A program made the position numbers and the translations under genes. A DNA stretch of 64,000 nucleotides from Maccoyibacter intestinihominis. GTDB taxonomy: Bacteria; Bacillota; Clostridia; Lachnospirales; Lachnospiraceae. Positions 25,543-33,050 of this stretch are shown in pieces. The stretch covers positions 186,001-250,000 of the forward strand of contig NZ_JBBMEX010000002.1 in the NCBI RefSeq assembly GCF_040096355.1, written 5' to 3'. Each line of letters begins with the position of its first letter. Position 1 is the stretch's first letter. Under the pieces are notes generated by a model that was given only the letters and a program-made list of their open reading frames with translations, was not told where the DNA came from and searched no databases.

Positions 25543-26449
25543 TATGTTTTATGAAGAGTTGAAAAAGCAGATTTTGGAATTTGTCACAGAGGAAGTAAAG
25601 GGAACCATAGATTTTCGTATGGTATATAAAAATGGACAACAGAATCATGGCATTGTATTTCGTCCAGAAGGAAGTAATGTAGGAATTACCACTTATGCAG
25701 AAGATTTCTATCGTATGTACAAAGAGGGAATAAGCTTTCCCTCCATTATAGAAAGCTATGCAGGGACACTTCATGAGGCAAAAGACGAAATACAGTTTAC
25801 AAAAAATATCCAGATATTGAAAGCGAAAAAAGAAAATATTATACCTGCTTTTATTCCAAAAGAAAGCCTGGAGTTTAGACCGAAGCTGGCGCATGTTCCG
25901 TTTGAAAATCTGGAGATTATCTTCCAATGGAATGTCCCTGGTACGGAGTATAGTGTAAAATTGCCGGAAGAATATTTCAACTACCATCAGATAGAACCGA
26001 AACAATTTTTAGCGGAACTTATTGATGATCCTTCTTTTAAAAATCAAACGGAAGTATTTTCAATTAGTAGACTTTTTGGACCTGGGGATATAGAGATACC
26101 GAAGGAACAAGAGATGTATTGTGTTACAAACCAAAATAAAAATTGGGGAGCTGCTTCTATTCTGAATAAAGATATCATGGATGAAATTGCGGATTTTTTT
26201 GGAGGGGAAACCTATATTCTTCCTGCTAGTATTCATGAGTGTTTGGCAGTAGATACACATGCGCATACGATTGAAGAACTCAAAACAATGGTTCGGGATA
26301 TAAACAGTAAACCAGATTTGGTAGGGGCAGATTTTTTATCAAATGAGGTATATGTTTATGATAGTTATACCAGAGAACTAAAACTGGCAGGAGAACAAAG
26401 AACAAAGGAAATACAAAATCCTGAAAAGCAGGAGCCTATTAAGAGATAA
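25532..26449 (+). CDS. DUF5688 family protein
   Basis: A 305-residue protein starting at ATG 25532 (a GTG at 25523 is possible). The pattern MDFDMFYEELKKQI, EGSNVGITTYAEDFYRMYKE and the late stretch YCVTNQNKNWGAASILNKDI then IHECLAV match the DUF5688 family, which is widespread in Lachnospiraceae and often linked to mobile elements. The activity is unknown. No signal peptide or membrane helix is visible. Confidence 0.7.
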   Translation: MDFDMFYEELKKQILEFVTEEVKGTIDFRMVYKNGQQNHGIVFRPEGSNVGITTYAEDFYRMYKEGISFPSIIESYAGTLHEAKDEIQFTKNIQILKAKKENIIPAFIPKESLEFRPKLAHVPFENLEIIFQWNVPGTEYSVKLPEEYFNYHQIEPKQFLAELIDDPSFKNQTEVFSISRLFGPGDIEIPKEQEMYCVTNQNKNWGAASILNKDIMDEIADFFGGETYILPASIHECLAVDTHAHTIEELKTMVRDINSKPDLVGADFLSNEVYVYDSYTRELKLAGEQRTKEIQNPEKQEPIKR

Positions 26450-26681
26450 GAAAACGGAAAGATGTAGAAAGGAGGTGGTGCAGACCAACAGAATTTTTGA
26501 CAGAAGGGTAAACTCTGGATACGGGAAGGGGTGATTCTATGATTGTAAGGTAATGCCAGATGGATATTTCGTTTGTAGCTGTGGATTTCTCATGAAGACT
26601 ATAAAAAAATTTAGGAGACAGGAGGAAATAAGTGAGTAATCCTAGGTAAAATGTGTAGCTACACCTCATGAAATATGAGGA
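26450..26681. other. Intergenic region with gene debris
   Basis: No complete gene. AAAGGAGGTGGTG near 26469 is followed by a 19-codon frame, and a second fragment reads MPDGYFVCSCGFLMKTIKKF (about 26555-26630) with two cysteines. The N-terminal motif I missing from the following methyltransferase is not encoded here in any frame. Confidence 0.35.
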
Positions 26682-28205
26682 ATGAAATATAGTTTGGTAA
26701 ATTTTTGTGAGTTTGATAAATATGCAGCAAAGAGTTATTGTGCGATTCATGGTACAAGTGAAACATTGAATCTGGGAGATATTACAAAAGTGGACGAAAG
26801 GGAGATTGAACCGTTTAACATGATTTGTGGCGGAAGCCCCTGTCAGGATTTTTCCCTGGCAGGCAAGCAGGCAGGCGCGGTTTGGAAATGCCGAAGCTGC
26901 GGGTATGAGTATAACCCTCTGCAGGTACATTATTCCAAAAGGGACGCCTGCGGCATGTGTGGTTCCCATGATATTGATAAAACACGTTCTTCCCTTCTGG
27001 TGGAGTGGCTCCGTATGATACGGGGTGTCAAACCAGTATGGGGAATTTATGAAAATGTAAAAAATATTGTAGGAAAAAAATTCCGGGATACCACATTCCG
27101 GTTGTTTGAAGAAGAACTGCATGAATACGGATACCACACCTATTGGAGTGTTCTTAATGCAAAGCATTATGGAATACCCCAGAACAGGGAACGGGTATAT
27201 CTGATTTTGATACAGAAGGAAATGGATAATGGAAAATTCCAGTTTCCGGAACCGCTGGAGTCCTTCCAGTGCCTTATGGATATTCTGGAGGATACGGTAG
27301 AGGAAAGATACTACTTATCCCAGGAAAAAGTACGCCGCTTGATTGAAGATATGGAAGAGAGAAAAGCCCTTTTGTTTGAGCCGGACGAAAAAATCCTGAA
27401 GGCTTTTCGGGAAAACCGGGTAAAGAGGGCCGGAAATATCAAAGGGGTGTTTGAACAGACTGGACGGGTTTATCTGCCAGACGGGTGCTGCCCTACGGTA
27501 ACTGCCTGTGGTGGTGGCGGACAGCAGCCCAAAATTCTTCAAGTGGGAGATATTCATACCGGCTATGGTTCAAGCGGGGTTATTTATTCCCCTTTAGGAA
27601 GCAGCGGTGCAGTTTTGGCAGGACATGACCAGCCAAAGATTGTAGAAAAATGTCCAGGAGCAATCCGGGGCAGGTATGACCCGGAAGGCAGGATTGTGCA
27701 GACTTTGGAACTGGGAGAAAAAGAAGTCTGCCATACCCTTACTTCTGTACAAAAAGATAATATCATTCTGGTACGTCAAAAGACACAGAAAGGTTATGAG
27801 GAATGTTTGGAAAATGGTGTTGTAAATCTTAGTTATCCGTCTGTGGAAAAACGGGGAAGGGTACAGGAGCATGGGGAACTCTGCCCTACGCTTACGACAT
27901 CAAATGGAATACACCGTTTAGAGTCTTTAATCCGTATCCGGAGGCTGACACCTTTAGAATGCTTCCGGCTTATGGGATTTTCCGATACGGATTTTCGGAA
28001 AGCAAAAGAAGCAGGCATAAGCAACAGCCAGCTTTACAAACAGGCAGGAAATTCCATTGTTGTTGATGTGCTGTACTATATTTTTCTGGAGCTATACAAA
28101 GCCATGCCATATCTGTTTGAGGATATTCGGCTTTCTTCCTTTTTCAGTGGGATTGGAGCTTTTGAAAAGGCATTGGAGCGTTTGGAAGAACAGGTAAACC
28201 AATAA
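26682..28205 (+). CDS. C5-cytosine DNA methyltransferase with circularly permuted motifs
   Basis: A 507-residue cytosine-5 methyltransferase. In order it shows the motif II-III region (VNFCEFDKYAAKSYCAIHG, residue 6 on), motif IV GGSPCQDFS with the catalytic Cys (about 49), a four-Cys zinc-ribbon-like insert (CRSCGYEYNP then CGMCG), motif VI YENVKN, motif VIII QNRERVY, a target-recognition region, motif IX RRLTPLECFRLMGF and motif X QAGNSIVVDVLYYIF. Motif I, the SAM-binding FSGIGAFEKALERL, comes last, at the C-terminus, rather than first. The two ends join exactly as the family N-terminus would read. No cognate restriction gene is nearby, so it probably protects the element from host restriction. 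Confidence 0.85.
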   Translation: MKYSLVNFCEFDKYAAKSYCAIHGTSETLNLGDITKVDEREIEPFNMICGGSPCQDFSLAGKQAGAVWKCRSCGYEYNPLQVHYSKRDACGMCGSHDIDKTRSSLLVEWLRMIRGVKPVWGIYENVKNIVGKKFRDTTFRLFEEELHEYGYHTYWSVLNAKHYGIPQNRERVYLILIQKEMDNGKFQFPEPLESFQCLMDILEDTVEERYYLSQEKVRRLIEDMEERKALLFEPDEKILKAFRENRVKRAGNIKGVFEQTGRVYLPDGCCPTVTACGGGGQQPKILQVGDIHTGYGSSGVIYSPLGSSGAVLAGHDQPKIVEKCPGAIRGRYDPEGRIVQTLELGEKEVCHTLTSVQKDNIILVRQKTQKGYEECLENGVVNLSYPSVEKRGRVQEHGELCPTLTTSNGIHRLESLIRIRRLTPLECFRLMGFSDTDFRKAKEAGISNSQLYKQAGNSIVVDVLYYIFLELYKAMPYLFEDIRLSSFFSGIGAFEKALERLEEQVNQ

Positions 28206-28401
28206 TTTCATAAGAGAAACCCAAAGCGGCAAATGGTCCATAGAGAGTCTTCCCATACTTGCTGGAAAGAGAAAAATTGCGGAAGAAGAAGCAGCCTGCA
28301 TGGGAGTCTGTGCAAAAGCGTTGATAGCAGAATGGAAGAACTGCTGTCACATCAGACACAGGAGGCTGGCAGATTTGCTAACAGAACTGGGGTTTTGTTA
28401 G
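28198..28401 (+). other. Open frame without a start codon after the methyltransferase
   Basis: In the frame +1 relative to the methyltransferase, 67 codons are open, from an in-frame TAA at 28195 to TAG 28399-28401. They read RETQSGKWSIESLPILAGKR and later EWKNCCHIRHRRLADLLTEL. Composition and codon use look protein-like, but the first ATG is at 28297 or later. It may be the remains of a gene, or be joined to the methyltransferase by frameshifting at its stop. Support is weak. Confidence 0.25.
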
Positions 28402-28423
28402 CAGAAATAGAAGTAGGAAGTGG

Positions 28424-28463
28424 AAAAACCGATAGCAGATGTTTGGAACTGCTATCGGTTTTT
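28424..28463 (+). terminator. Perfect 14-bp hairpin with T run
   Basis: AAAAACCGATAGCA (28424-28437) pairs with TGCTATCGGTTTTT (28450-28463). It can terminate the methyltransferase transcript on the plus strand, and because of its A-rich left side it works on both strands. Its arms are also members of the GATAGCAG array. Confidence 0.7.
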
Positions 28464-28526
28464 ACCTATATGGAACGCAGGTCTGCTATCAGTATCTGCG
28501 TTTTGCTATCTATTTGATCCGGGGTA

Positions 28527-28603
28527 TTAGGGGTGTCCCCCTAACAAGATGGGATTTTGTACGGTAAAATCCGTATCTTGCAGAGGACTGGCATAGCCAG
28601 TCC
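28527..28603. other. Candidate origin of transfer (oriT): three adjacent hairpins
   Basis: Three perfect or near-perfect stems lie back to back: TTAGGGG/CCCCTAA (28527-28544); CAAGAT-GGATTTT/AAAATCC-ATCTTG (28545-28580); and GGACTGGC-ATA-GCCAGTCC (28585-28603). The region is intergenic and lies 115 bases upstream of the MobC and relaxase genes, where oriT is usually found in MOBP-type systems. The nick site is probably between or at the base of the first two stems, but this cannot be fixed from sequence. Confidence 0.55.
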
Positions 28604-28717
28604 GGACACTGGGAAGTTATACGGTGACCGATAGCAGGTCTTAGGAGTTGACAGCAGATAGCGTTGGAGTAGAAATCGGTAGATGAAATATGTGATAAAG
28701 ATAAGGAAAGGGGGAGC

Positions 28718-29041
28718 ATGAAAAAAGAAACAATGAAATGCAGAAAAGAAATCCGGCTGTACTCATGGGAGTTGGAAGAGTTACAAAAACAGGCAGAAAA
28801 GATGGGGCTTTCCGATTCCCAGTACCTTCGTATGCTGATTACCAACCGTCCCAGGGATTACCCGGAAATCCGTCAGGAACTGGAACGCATGAACCAGGAA
28901 ATCAACCGGATTGGTGTAAACATTAACCAGATTACCCATAACAATAACAGCGCCCTTTATTCCAGGGAAGATAAACACCGTCTGTATGTGTTTTTGAAGC
29001 AGATAAAAACACTGGTAAGCCAGGTGCAGGAAAGGCTGTAG
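28718..29041 (+). CDS. mobC: MobC-like relaxosome accessory protein
   Basis: A 107-residue protein with a ribbon-helix-helix start (KCRKEIRLYSWELEELQKQA, SDSQYLRMLITNRP) and the MobC hallmark INRIGVNINQITHNNN near residue 65. MobC proteins bind oriT and help the relaxase open the strand. AAAGGGGG precedes the ATG. The relaxase gene begins four bases after the stop. Confidence 0.88.
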   Translation: MKKETMKCRKEIRLYSWELEELQKQAEKMGLSDSQYLRMLITNRPRDYPEIRQELERMNQEINRIGVNINQITHNNNSALYSREDKHRLYVFLKQIKTLVSQVQERL

Positions 29042-29044
29042 GTT

Positions 29045-30460
29045 ATGGCAATTACAAAGTGCCTGCACATGAAACAGGCAAAAACGGGCTATCCGGCAAA
29101 ACATCTGGCAAACGGTCTTCGCTATATTATGAACCCGGAGAAAACAGAACATGGCCGCTATGTCTGTGGACATAACTGTATTCCTGAACAGGCATTATCC
29201 CAGATGGTAGATACCAAACGTCATTTTGGAAAGCTGGATAAAAGGCAGGGCTACCATTTCATTCTTTCGTTTGAGGAAGATGAGGTTTCGGAAGAAGAAG
29301 CCTTCCAAGTGGTAGGAGAGTTTGTGACAGAATTTCTTGGGAAGGATTTTGAAGCGGTTTATGCAGTCCATAATGATACGGACCATATTCATGGGCACAT
29401 TATTTTTAATTCAGTACGCTGTACTACGGGATATAAATACGATTATAAAAACGGGGATTGGGAAAACATCATTCAGCCTCTGAGCAACCGGATATGCAGG
29501 GAGCATGGTTTATCTGTGCTGGATCTGGAAGAAGCAAAGGAAAAACGCAAACAAAAAGGACAGGAAGAAAAATCTCTTTCTGAACGGGACAGGCGGATCA
29601 GAAGAGATGTGGACCAGGCATTACAGGACGCAGGTTCTTATGAGGAATTTCTTGAAAATCTTTCCAGCATGGGATATGAGTTGCGGGGGAGAAAGCGCCT
29701 TTCTGTTCGGGAACCCGGAGCAGGAAGGGCAAGGCGGCTTGACCAGATAGGGGAAGAATATACAGAGGAAAGGCTTCGGCAGCGTTTTGGACGCCTTCCA
29801 ATCCCGGAAATGACCGGAGAGGAGATACCGGTAGAATGGACGTATGTGTTTATCCCATACAGGGAGCGGCATTTGACCAGATACCAGAAGGAACGTTTTC
29901 TTCGCAGGTACCGGCAGGGGAAACCAATGGCAGACTCTAAAACCTGGAAATACAGGGCAGCAATCCATGAATTGAAAAAATTGCAGGAGGAATTTGATTT
30001 TCTGGCAGCTTATCGCATACAGGATAAGGCGCAGTTGAAAGCCATTTCTGATGCAACAAAGGAACAGCTTTGGGAAAACAGCAGGGCAAGAAAGCAGCTA
30101 CGAAAAGAAATGGTTCCTTATGAGGAAATGCTTCTGTTTCTCAATAAGCTGCAGGAAAAACAGATGGAAGCAAAACTTTATCAGGAAGGGTATCAGGAAT
30201 TTTTTCAAGACCACCAGACATACCAAAACCTTCTTGGGCAGTTAAAAGAAATGGGATATTCCTTGTCTGAGGCAGAACAGACAGACGCTTATTTCTTTGA
30301 GAAAGAGGAGCGTTTGCGGATTGAACGGAAAAAAATCTTAAAAGAAAAAAGGATTGCAGAGCGTCTGCATGAAAAAGCAGAAGAAAAAGAAAAGTTGGAA
30401 GCACAGCAGAAGGAAAAGAATAGGAAACCGTCTGCGAGGGGCAGAGGAAAAGGAGGGTAA
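29045..30460 (+). CDS. MOBP-type relaxase (MobA/VirD2 family)
   Basis: A 471-residue relaxase. The N-terminal domain holds a likely catalytic Tyr (GLRYIMNPEKT, about residue 30) and the metal-binding motif HNDTDHIHGHIIFNS (about residue 110, HxDxxHxH). The C-terminal half is charged and helical, ending in a Lys/Glu-rich tail. The enzyme nicks oriT, stays bound to the 5' end and is carried into the recipient through the coupling protein encoded at 33051. It is co-transcribed with MobC, and the next gene starts directly after its stop. Confidence 0.92.
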   Translation: MAITKCLHMKQAKTGYPAKHLANGLRYIMNPEKTEHGRYVCGHNCIPEQALSQMVDTKRHFGKLDKRQGYHFILSFEEDEVSEEEAFQVVGEFVTEFLGKDFEAVYAVHNDTDHIHGHIIFNSVRCTTGYKYDYKNGDWENIIQPLSNRICREHGLSVLDLEEAKEKRKQKGQEEKSLSERDRRIRRDVDQALQDAGSYEEFLENLSSMGYELRGRKRLSVREPGAGRARRLDQIGEEYTEERLRQRFGRLPIPEMTGEEIPVEWTYVFIPYRERHLTRYQKERFLRRYRQGKPMADSKTWKYRAAIHELKKLQEEFDFLAAYRIQDKAQLKAISDATKEQLWENSRARKQLRKEMVPYEEMLLFLNKLQEKQMEAKLYQEGYQEFFQDHQTYQNLLGQLKEMGYSLSEAEQTDAYFFEKEERLRIERKKILKEKRIAERLHEKAEEKEKLEAQQKEKNRKPSARGRGKGG

Positions 30461-31414
30461 ATGACAGTAGAAGGACAACGGTATCTGGAAGAATGCCGGA
30501 AAGTTTTAAAAGAAGAACAGATGGACGCAGTTTCTATGGGGCTGGATTTTGGTCTTCCTGTTTCGGATATCCAGAAGGTAGTTAAGAGTAACCAGGAAGC
30601 CCCGGTGATGAAAGCAATCATCATAGGGCTTATGGAAGGGATTGGGGAAATCGACTTTTTATGTGAAGGAAATTATAACCAGTTCCAGGTACGGGAAATC
30701 GTAGAGGGCTTAAAAAACGGGCTGGATCTGGAAGAGGTGAAAACCTATGCTGGAAATGAACTGCCGGCCAGCCGTATGCGGACCATGCGGATACAACTGG
30801 AAGAGTCAAAGGCAAAAAAAGAAGTTCCGAAAGATGAAGAAATGCGTTCTTATATGAAAAATCTTATGGGGATCATGGAACAATCCATTCAGCAGTTTCG
30901 GGAAAGCAATGACCGTTTTACAGCCTTGTCCTCTCTGGTAAAGGAGCATGTTGTTGAAGAGAAAAACCAGGAGATTAAAGACCTGTATGAGAACCTGCAA
31001 TATAAAGATAAAAACATACAGGAATTAAAAGAAAAGCTGGCAAAGAAAGAGCAGGAAATTCAGGATCTGAAAAAAGAAGCAGAAAAATACAGGGAAAAAA
31101 CAGAAGCTGCTTCCAGGGAAACAAAAGTGGTATTGGAAGAAAAAAGCATACAAACAGCGGAAGGGCTACAAAAAAGTAAGCACCGGCTGCTTGGGATTGC
31201 CATGCTTGGGAAAAAAGTACCCAAAAGTGTTGTGGAGAAAATTCTGGAATATAACCTGTCCGCAGAACAGTTGGAAGAAATCCGCCAGTGCGTAGAAAGT
31301 GGGCTGGCAGATGCAGAAATTCTTCAGGTGATGGAGAACAGCCCTTCACCAGAGAGAATGAAAAAAATGCGGGAAATTATCCTTTTGATGCGGAAACGGA
31401 AGGCGGGTGTGTAA
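30461..31414 (+). CDS. Helical-repeat/coiled-coil protein of the transfer operon
   Basis: A 317-residue protein with short helical repeats at both ends and a coiled coil in the middle (about 165-230, KEKLAKKEQEIQDLKKEAEK). The terminal repeats (FQVREIVEGLKNGLDLEEV; AEQLEEIRQCVESGLADAEI) belong to the glycine-spaced helical repeat often found in Lachnospiraceae conjugative elements. The same repeat closes the coupling protein at 33051. The function is unknown; a relaxosome or coupling scaffold is possible. Start and stop abut the neighbouring genes. Confidence 0.55.
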   Translation: MTVEGQRYLEECRKVLKEEQMDAVSMGLDFGLPVSDIQKVVKSNQEAPVMKAIIIGLMEGIGEIDFLCEGNYNQFQVREIVEGLKNGLDLEEVKTYAGNELPASRMRTMRIQLEESKAKKEVPKDEEMRSYMKNLMGIMEQSIQQFRESNDRFTALSSLVKEHVVEEKNQEIKDLYENLQYKDKNIQELKEKLAKKEQEIQDLKKEAEKYREKTEAASRETKVVLEEKSIQTAEGLQKSKHRLLGIAMLGKKVPKSVVEKILEYNLSAEQLEEIRQCVESGLADAEILQVMENSPSPERMKKMREIILLMRKRKAGV

Positions 31415-31834
31415 ATGGCAGAACTTGAACATGTGGTAAAAACATTTTCCCTTTTGGAAACTGCCGAAAAGGAACAGCCCTTTCTTACCAGGGAGCAGAA
31501 ACAGGATTTGTACCGTATTGCTTTTCATAAGGAGTCTATGGAAGAGGTAGAAAAAATTATTTTGCAGTTACAGGCGCCTCATGCAGGAAAGGAAGAAAAA
31601 GAGCGTATTCTTTATCATTACCTTGAACCGTTTTTTCAGGTTCCGGAAAATATTTTGCAGATTGAGAATTATATTTTTCAGCTTCAGTATATGACCTATG
31701 AAAAGGAAAAAGCAAACCACATGCTGGAGGCTCTCTTAAAACAGGAAAATATCCAGTATGACCTGGAAGCCATGCTTACAGAAGGAAAAATAAAGGCGGC
31801 TGTTCCAGTAAAAAAGGACAGGGCAATGGGATAG
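31415..31834 (+). CDS. Hypothetical helical protein of the transfer operon (139 aa)
   Basis: Starts one base after the previous stop, so it is coupled. The sequence is helical and charged (EQKQDLYRIAFHKESMEEVE, MLEALLKQENIQYDLEAML) with no signal peptide or membrane helix. Not recognised. Its place between the relaxase and PcfB genes suggests a transfer role. Confidence 0.6.
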   Translation: MAELEHVVKTFSLLETAEKEQPFLTREQKQDLYRIAFHKESMEEVEKIILQLQAPHAGKEEKERILYHYLEPFFQVPENILQIENYIFQLQYMTYEKEKANHMLEALLKQENIQYDLEAMLTEGKIKAAVPVKKDRAMG

Positions 31835-31844
31835 GAGGGAGCGC

Positions 31845-33008
31845 ATGAGTGAAATACAAGATGCGGCGCAGATTATTAAAGTTTCCTTTGAAGGCGCAGA
31901 AATCATTCTGAAAATGGGAAATACAGGCTGGCAGTTTGTAAAAGATATTTGTGCGGTATTTAAAAAAGTTCTGGATCAGGAAAAACTGTCAGGGAAAACT
32001 TCTGTACAAAAGCTCCTGAAAATGGGAGGCGATTTACAGGTTTTCCGTTTTGAAACAAAAGACCTGGAGCGGGTAAAAGCCCTGGCAAATAAGTATGGGA
32101 TTTTATATTCCATTTTGCCGGATTTAAATGAGAAGGACGGTATGAGTGAAATTTTGTTCCATTCCCAGGCAGCGCCCCGTATTCAGTCCATGATGGCAAA
32201 AATTGAACATTCCAATATTGGGACGTTAGATGAATACTATGAAAATGCAGAGCCGGATAAGGTAGAGCAGTTGGTAGAAGAAGTAAAAAAGCCTGCCCTG
32301 CCGGAGCCGAAGGAGTGTGAACTGGTTGCGCGGGAGCTGGCGAAAAACCAGGTGGAGAAGATCAGTAATGTCCGTTCCCGTCTGAATATGACCTGGCTTC
32401 AGATCTGGCCGATTATCTGCTACATGGAAGAACAGGGGATTTTGGAAAAAGGGAAGGAAGGTACGGTGACACTGACCAGGACACCGGAACAGGTTGAAGA
32501 ATTGGTAGATTCCCAGCAGTGGAAACAGTTGTTTGGGGAAGAGGAAGCCAAAAGACGCAGCACTGGAAGCAGCCAGGAAACAGAAGAAAAGATGCAGGTC
32601 ATTCGGCGTATCCAAAAGGAGAAACGGAACAATCCAGGTGTGAATGCCATTACCATAGACCAGAAGCTGGTATATGAAGAAACAGAGCATCATATCAAAA
32701 CCAGGATTCCGTACCGTAAGAATGAATTTATCTGGCTGGATAAATCGGAAATTAGCTGGATTAATGACCATAAGACGATTTTTGCAGGATTGGAAAAGAA
32801 GAAGGAGTATGCAATTTTAGACCTGGAGGACCGTTTTCTTAGAAAAACTTCGGGGGAAGATTTATATAGGGAAAGCTATGACCCGGTACACAGGGAACGT
32901 GCCAGACAGGAGCAGGAAAAGATACGCAGAAGAAGGGAGCAGAATTACAGGAAGGCACAACAGAACCTGGAAGCAGGGAGAAGAACCATACAGGGGCAAA
33001 GGAGGTAG
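31845..33008 (+). CDS. PcfB/DUF3801 family relaxosome protein
   Basis: A 387-residue protein whose N-terminal 115 residues match the PcfB (DUF3801) family: KVSFEGAEIILKMGNTGWQF, then RFETKDLERVKALANKYGIL and YSILPDLNEKDG. The central part has a winged-helix-like segment (SRLNMTWLQIWPIICYMEEQ), and the C-terminus is very basic (RRRREQNYRKAQQ). PcfB helps bring the relaxase-DNA complex to the VirD4-type coupling protein (PcfC), encoded next. AGGAGGGAG precedes the ATG. Confidence 0.82.
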   Translation: MSEIQDAAQIIKVSFEGAEIILKMGNTGWQFVKDICAVFKKVLDQEKLSGKTSVQKLLKMGGDLQVFRFETKDLERVKALANKYGILYSILPDLNEKDGMSEILFHSQAAPRIQSMMAKIEHSNIGTLDEYYENAEPDKVEQLVEEVKKPALPEPKECELVARELAKNQVEKISNVRSRLNMTWLQIWPIICYMEEQGILEKGKEGTVTLTRTPEQVEELVDSQQWKQLFGEEEAKRRSTGSSQETEEKMQVIRRIQKEKRNNPGVNAITIDQKLVYEETEHHIKTRIPYRKNEFIWLDKSEISWINDHKTIFAGLEKKKEYAILDLEDRFLRKTSGEDLYRESYDPVHRERARQEQEKIRRRREQNYRKAQQNLEAGRRTIQGQRR

Positions 33009-33050
33009 AGAACCGGAGCAATTCAGAAAAAGAAGAAACAGTCCTGGGGC

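Larger units (their letters stand above)
28323..28663. repeat. Array of GATAGCAG-type octamers in both orientations
   Basis: GATAGCAG or its complement CTGCTATC, with at most one change, is seen at 28323, 28341 (CTGCTGTC), 28431, 28449, 28483, 28503 (TTGCTATC), 28630, 28650 (GACAGCAG) and 28657 (GATAGCG). Several pairs form hairpins. The array brackets the candidate oriT and precedes the mobilisation genes, so relaxosome or replication-protein binding sites are likely (inference). Confidence 0.55.

Noticed and set aside
28233..28517. 94-codon plus-strand frame downstream of the methyltransferase
   Set aside because: It runs through the GATAGCAG repeats and the terminator hairpin, has no ribosome binding site, and its composition is unlike neighbouring genes.
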